Positions 62,176 through 64,000 of a DNA stretch of 64,000 bases are shown here, piece after piece (positions within the stretch are counted from its first letter, which is position 1; the number at the start of each line of letters is the position of its first letter). Origin of the DNA: Dorea_D hominis (GTDB taxonomy: Bacteria; Bacillota; Clostridia; Lachnospirales; Lachnospiraceae). The position numbers were made by a program, and so were the translations under genes. The notes beneath the pieces are model-generated. The model was not told where the DNA came from and ran no database searches. It saw nothing but the letters and a program-made list of their open reading frames with translations. The stretch is taken from positions 20,303 to 84,302 of the forward strand of contig NZ_JACOOY010000012.1 of NCBI RefSeq assembly GCF_014287705.1. Direction: 5' to 3'.

Positions 62176-63012
62176 ATGAGTACAAAAAAAGCAATTAGCA
62201 CATCATTTGTTGCCATATTTATTTTAATAATCACACAGATTATTGCACAATCCATTGCAAGTATGTTTGTTATAATAAAAATTCCAACGGGCATTTGTAA
62301 TATTATCGCTGGAATAATATATGCTGGATTGACATATCTTATTCTGAAAATGTTTATTAGCAAAATTATTAAATTGCCGACTTCGGATTTCGGAATGCCT
62401 AAATTTGCTATTAAAATAAGATGGATTTTAATAGCTGTATTATTACCGTTTGTTATAAAAGGAAGTTATCTTTTAATATTCAACGGTAAGTATGTATCCT
62501 CAAATATGAATGGAAATCAGATGTTCATTACTTTAAGTGCAGGGGTTGCATTTACCGGAATAGCGGCTGGATTTGTTGAAGAAATGGTGTTTAGAGGAGT
62601 TATACTTAATGCATTAAAGAAAAGATGGAATATTAAGGTGGCTGTAATTGTTCCATCAATGTTATTTGGTATTGTACATGTTCTTGGACAGGATTTTTCA
62701 ATAGGCAGTTGTTTATTAGTAATTATCGCCGGAACGATGGTAGGCGTTATGTTTTCGATGATTGCAATAGAAAGTGGTTCAGTTTGGAATAGTGGAATAG
62801 TTCATGCTATCTGGAACGTTGTGATTATTGGTGGAGGATTAGCTATTGGGGAAAAAATGGATAAATATTCTATAATGACATATGTACTTAATTCAAAAGA
62901 TTTCGCCATCACAGGTGGAGAATTTGGAATTGAATCATCTGTTATTTCATTGTTCGGATACATAATAGTTGCTGGTATAGCATTTTTTATGATTAAATCA
63001 AGAAAAAATTGA
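62176..63012 (+). CDS. CPBP-family intramembrane metalloprotease
   Basis: 278 residues, about eight helices; motifs EEMVFRGVI near residue 136, FGIVHVLG and NSGIVHAIWN give the conserved Glu, Arg and His residues of CAAX/CPBP proteases. Such enzymes often give immunity to bacteriocins or process peptides in Gram-positive clusters. AAAGGAG precedes the ATG. Ends 40 bp before the 69-bp repeat copy 2. Confidence 0.85.
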   Translation: MSTKKAISTSFVAIFILIITQIIAQSIASMFVIIKIPTGICNIIAGIIYAGLTYLILKMFISKIIKLPTSDFGMPKFAIKIRWILIAVLLPFVIKGSYLLIFNGKYVSSNMNGNQMFITLSAGVAFTGIAAGFVEEMVFRGVILNALKKRWNIKVAVIVPSMLFGIVHVLGQDFSIGSCLLVIIAGTMVGVMFSMIAIESGSVWNSGIVHAIWNVVIIGGGLAIGEKMDKYSIMTYVLNSKDFAITGGEFGIESSVISLFGYIIVAGIAFFMIKSRKN

Positions 63013-63052
63013 TATAATAGGTTTGAAAATATGAAGCTATAAGGTACTTGTC

Positions 63053-63121
63053 AAATTCCAGTTTACAGAACTGAATCAAAAGAGCTCGAAGGAGCTCTTT
63101 TTCCTTTTTTATAATAGTATC
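63053..63121. repeat. 69-bp direct repeat, copy 2, with bidirectional terminator
   Basis: One mismatch to 18240-18308. Here the hairpin serves as the terminator of the CPBP gene; the integrase remnant that follows copy 1 is absent. The match ends exactly before an extended -10 promoter. Confidence 0.85.
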
Positions 63122-63125
63122 ATTA

Positions 63126-63134
63126 TGGTATAAT
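63126..63134 (+). promoter_or_regulatory. Extended -10 promoter of the NUDIX gene
   Basis: TGG followed by TATAAT (63129-63134), just right of the repeat; start of transcription near 63141. Confidence 0.65.
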
Positions 63135-63151
63135 AGAGACATTAAAATCGG

Positions 63152-63237
63152 AATTGACCGAGCTCTTAGAGCGAGGGATGCTTCTTGTCCGAAGGGCAAG
63201 AAGATGGAGGTTAGAAAGAGTTTAACAACTCGGAATT
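63152..63237 (+). ncRNA. Structured leader RNA before the NUDIX gene
   Basis: AATT-ga-CCGAG (63152-63162) pairs with CTCGGAATT (63229-63237), closing a multi-branch fold that contains GCTC/GAGC (63162-63172) and CTTCTTG/CAAGAAG with an inner CC/GG (63181-63203). The closing stem ends two bases before the AAAGGAG ribosome site. It looks like a cis-regulatory RNA; I cannot match it to a known riboswitch. Confidence 0.5.
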
Positions 63238-63254
63238 TAAAGGAGCGATAATCT

Positions 63255-63875
63255 ATGAATAAAAACGAACAATGGCTAAAATGGGCAGTAGAATTACAAG
63301 CTATTGCTCAGGGTGGTTTGTTTTATGGAAAGGACAAATTTGATATAGAACGATATGAAAGAATCCGAGAAATTTCTGCTGAAATGATAAGCTATAAAAC
63401 TGAAATATCTACAGAAAAAGTTCAAAATTTATTTTGCAGTGATGTAGGATATCAGACTCCTAAAATAGATACAAGGGCTGCGATTTTTAAAGACGGGAAA
63501 ATATTATTGGTTCATGAAGCAAATGGTACTTGGTCATTACCGGGAGGTTGGTGTGATGTCGATATTTCCGTAGAGGAGAATACAATAAAGGAGGTCAAAG
63601 AGGAATCAGGACTTGATGTTACTGTAAAACGTGTGATTGCTGTTCAAGATAGGGAGAAACATAATCTTCCAATATATGCGTATAAAGTATGTAAGATTTT
63701 TATGCAATGTGAAGTGACGGGCGGTCAATTTAAAACGAATATTGAAACAACAGGTTTTGATTATTTTGGAATTGATGAGCTTCCAGAACTTGCAGAAGAA
63801 AAGAATAATAAAGAACAAATTGCGATGTGTTTTAATGCAATGCAATCAGAAAAATGGGAAGCTTTATTTGATTGA
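63255..63875 (+). CDS. NUDIX hydrolase with N-terminal helper domain
   Basis: 206 residues. The N-terminal 60 residues (QWLKWAVELQAIAQGGLFYG) are the NUDIX-N domain of ADP-ribose-pyrophosphatase-like enzymes; the Nudix box lies at about 96-118 (GGWCDVDISVEENTIKEVKE, then ESG), with Lys in the usual Arg position. Likely splits a nucleoside-diphosphate compound. AAAGGAG precedes the ATG and a folded leader lies upstream. Confidence 0.85.
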   Translation: MNKNEQWLKWAVELQAIAQGGLFYGKDKFDIERYERIREISAEMISYKTEISTEKVQNLFCSDVGYQTPKIDTRAAIFKDGKILLVHEANGTWSLPGGWCDVDISVEENTIKEVKEESGLDVTVKRVIAVQDREKHNLPIYAYKVCKIFMQCEVTGGQFKTNIETTGFDYFGIDELPELAEEKNNKEQIAMCFNAMQSEKWEALFD

Positions 63876-63944
63876 CTTCCGGTTTTCTAAACTGACAACT
63901 TCAAGTTTGTTGAATTAAAAATGAAATAAAGTTCCAGTAATCAT

Positions 63945-63979
63945 AGAGTGTATGGATTCAATTCCATATGCTCTTTTTC
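63945..63979 (+). terminator. Terminator of the NUDIX gene
   Basis: AGAGTGTATGGA (63945-63956) pairs with TCCATATGCTCT (63963-63974), followed by TTTTC. Confidence 0.8.
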
Positions 63980-63990
63980 TTTACTTAATT

Positions 63991-64000
63991 AGATCGGAAG
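63991..64000 (+). other. Probable sequencing-adapter bases at the end
   Basis: The final ten bases AGATCGGAAG are identical to the first ten of the standard Illumina TruSeq adapter. At the extreme end of a sequence this usually means untrimmed adapter, hence a contig end. Confidence 0.6.

Noticed and set aside
63053..63121. A protein-coding reading of the 69-bp repeat (minus-strand KEKELLRALLIQFCKLEF)
   Set aside because: The frame runs through a terminator hairpin; only the part before copy 1 looks like integrase.

Overview
The window looks like the chromosome of a low-GC gut Clostridia of the Lachnospiraceae type (Blautia, Dorea or Roseburia-like; genus not resolvable by eye). Its left end carries the conserved near-origin order mnmG-rsmG-(parS cluster)-parA-parB-DUF4446-serS-DUF3881. 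From base 8,102 onward nearly everything is accessory DNA. The main feature is a large integrative and conjugative element (ICE) abutting a tRNA-Arg(CCU) gene. No integrase or right attachment site is visible, so the right limit is unknown, and the last ten bases match the start of an Illumina adapter, which suggests a contig end.

Layout: 1-8.1 kb chromosomal core, with four perfect parS sites between 2,455 and 3,086. 8.1-13 kb: tRNA-Arg, a TTAGCTG/CAGCTAA iteron-like cluster, and a plasmid-type maintenance module (ParB-ParA-ParB, RepA_N initiator, two small proteins). 13-18.2 kb: AT-rich cargo with a complete GTP-to-preQ1 pathway (queD, queE, folE, queC, queF) behind an attenuator-like leader, then a nonsense-broken flavin/PNPOx protein, two GNATs and a DfrF-like dihydrofolate reductase. 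18.2-24.6 kb: remnants of a tyrosine integrase, of TnpV and of a class D beta-lactamase/BlaR1-type domain around an intact response regulator-kinase-ABC transporter operon, then a CpXC pair. 24.7-27.7 kb: an XRE repressor/ImmA-like protease pair divergent from a Y-family polymerase with YolD partner, separated by a four-copy operator array. 28-57.9 kb: the conjugation module, comprising an element-encoded sigma factor, a giant CnaB adhesin, T4SS genes (PcfB, VirD4, Maff2, VirB6-like, PrgI, VirB4, CD1108-like hydrolase), topoisomerase III, ArdC/YodL-type proteins, and a leftward operon mobC-relaxase-NTPase-like-thyX-dut-xre with a hairpin-rich oriT candidate. 58-64 kb: small membrane proteins, a CPBP protease and a NUDIX hydrolase behind a structured leader.

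Most notable: a ~40-bp repeat occurs once at the head of each of four transfer-module operons, always pointing into the operon, and one of these operons encodes a sigma-70-family factor. This suggests an element-encoded conjugation regulon. Two ICE genes (the CD1108-like hydrolase and dut) have no standard start codon upstream of their conserved N-termini, but each has an extended Shine-Dalgarno exactly 9 nt before an in-frame ATA, suggesting AUA initiation. Family names are from recognition of the translated sequence; no database search was run.
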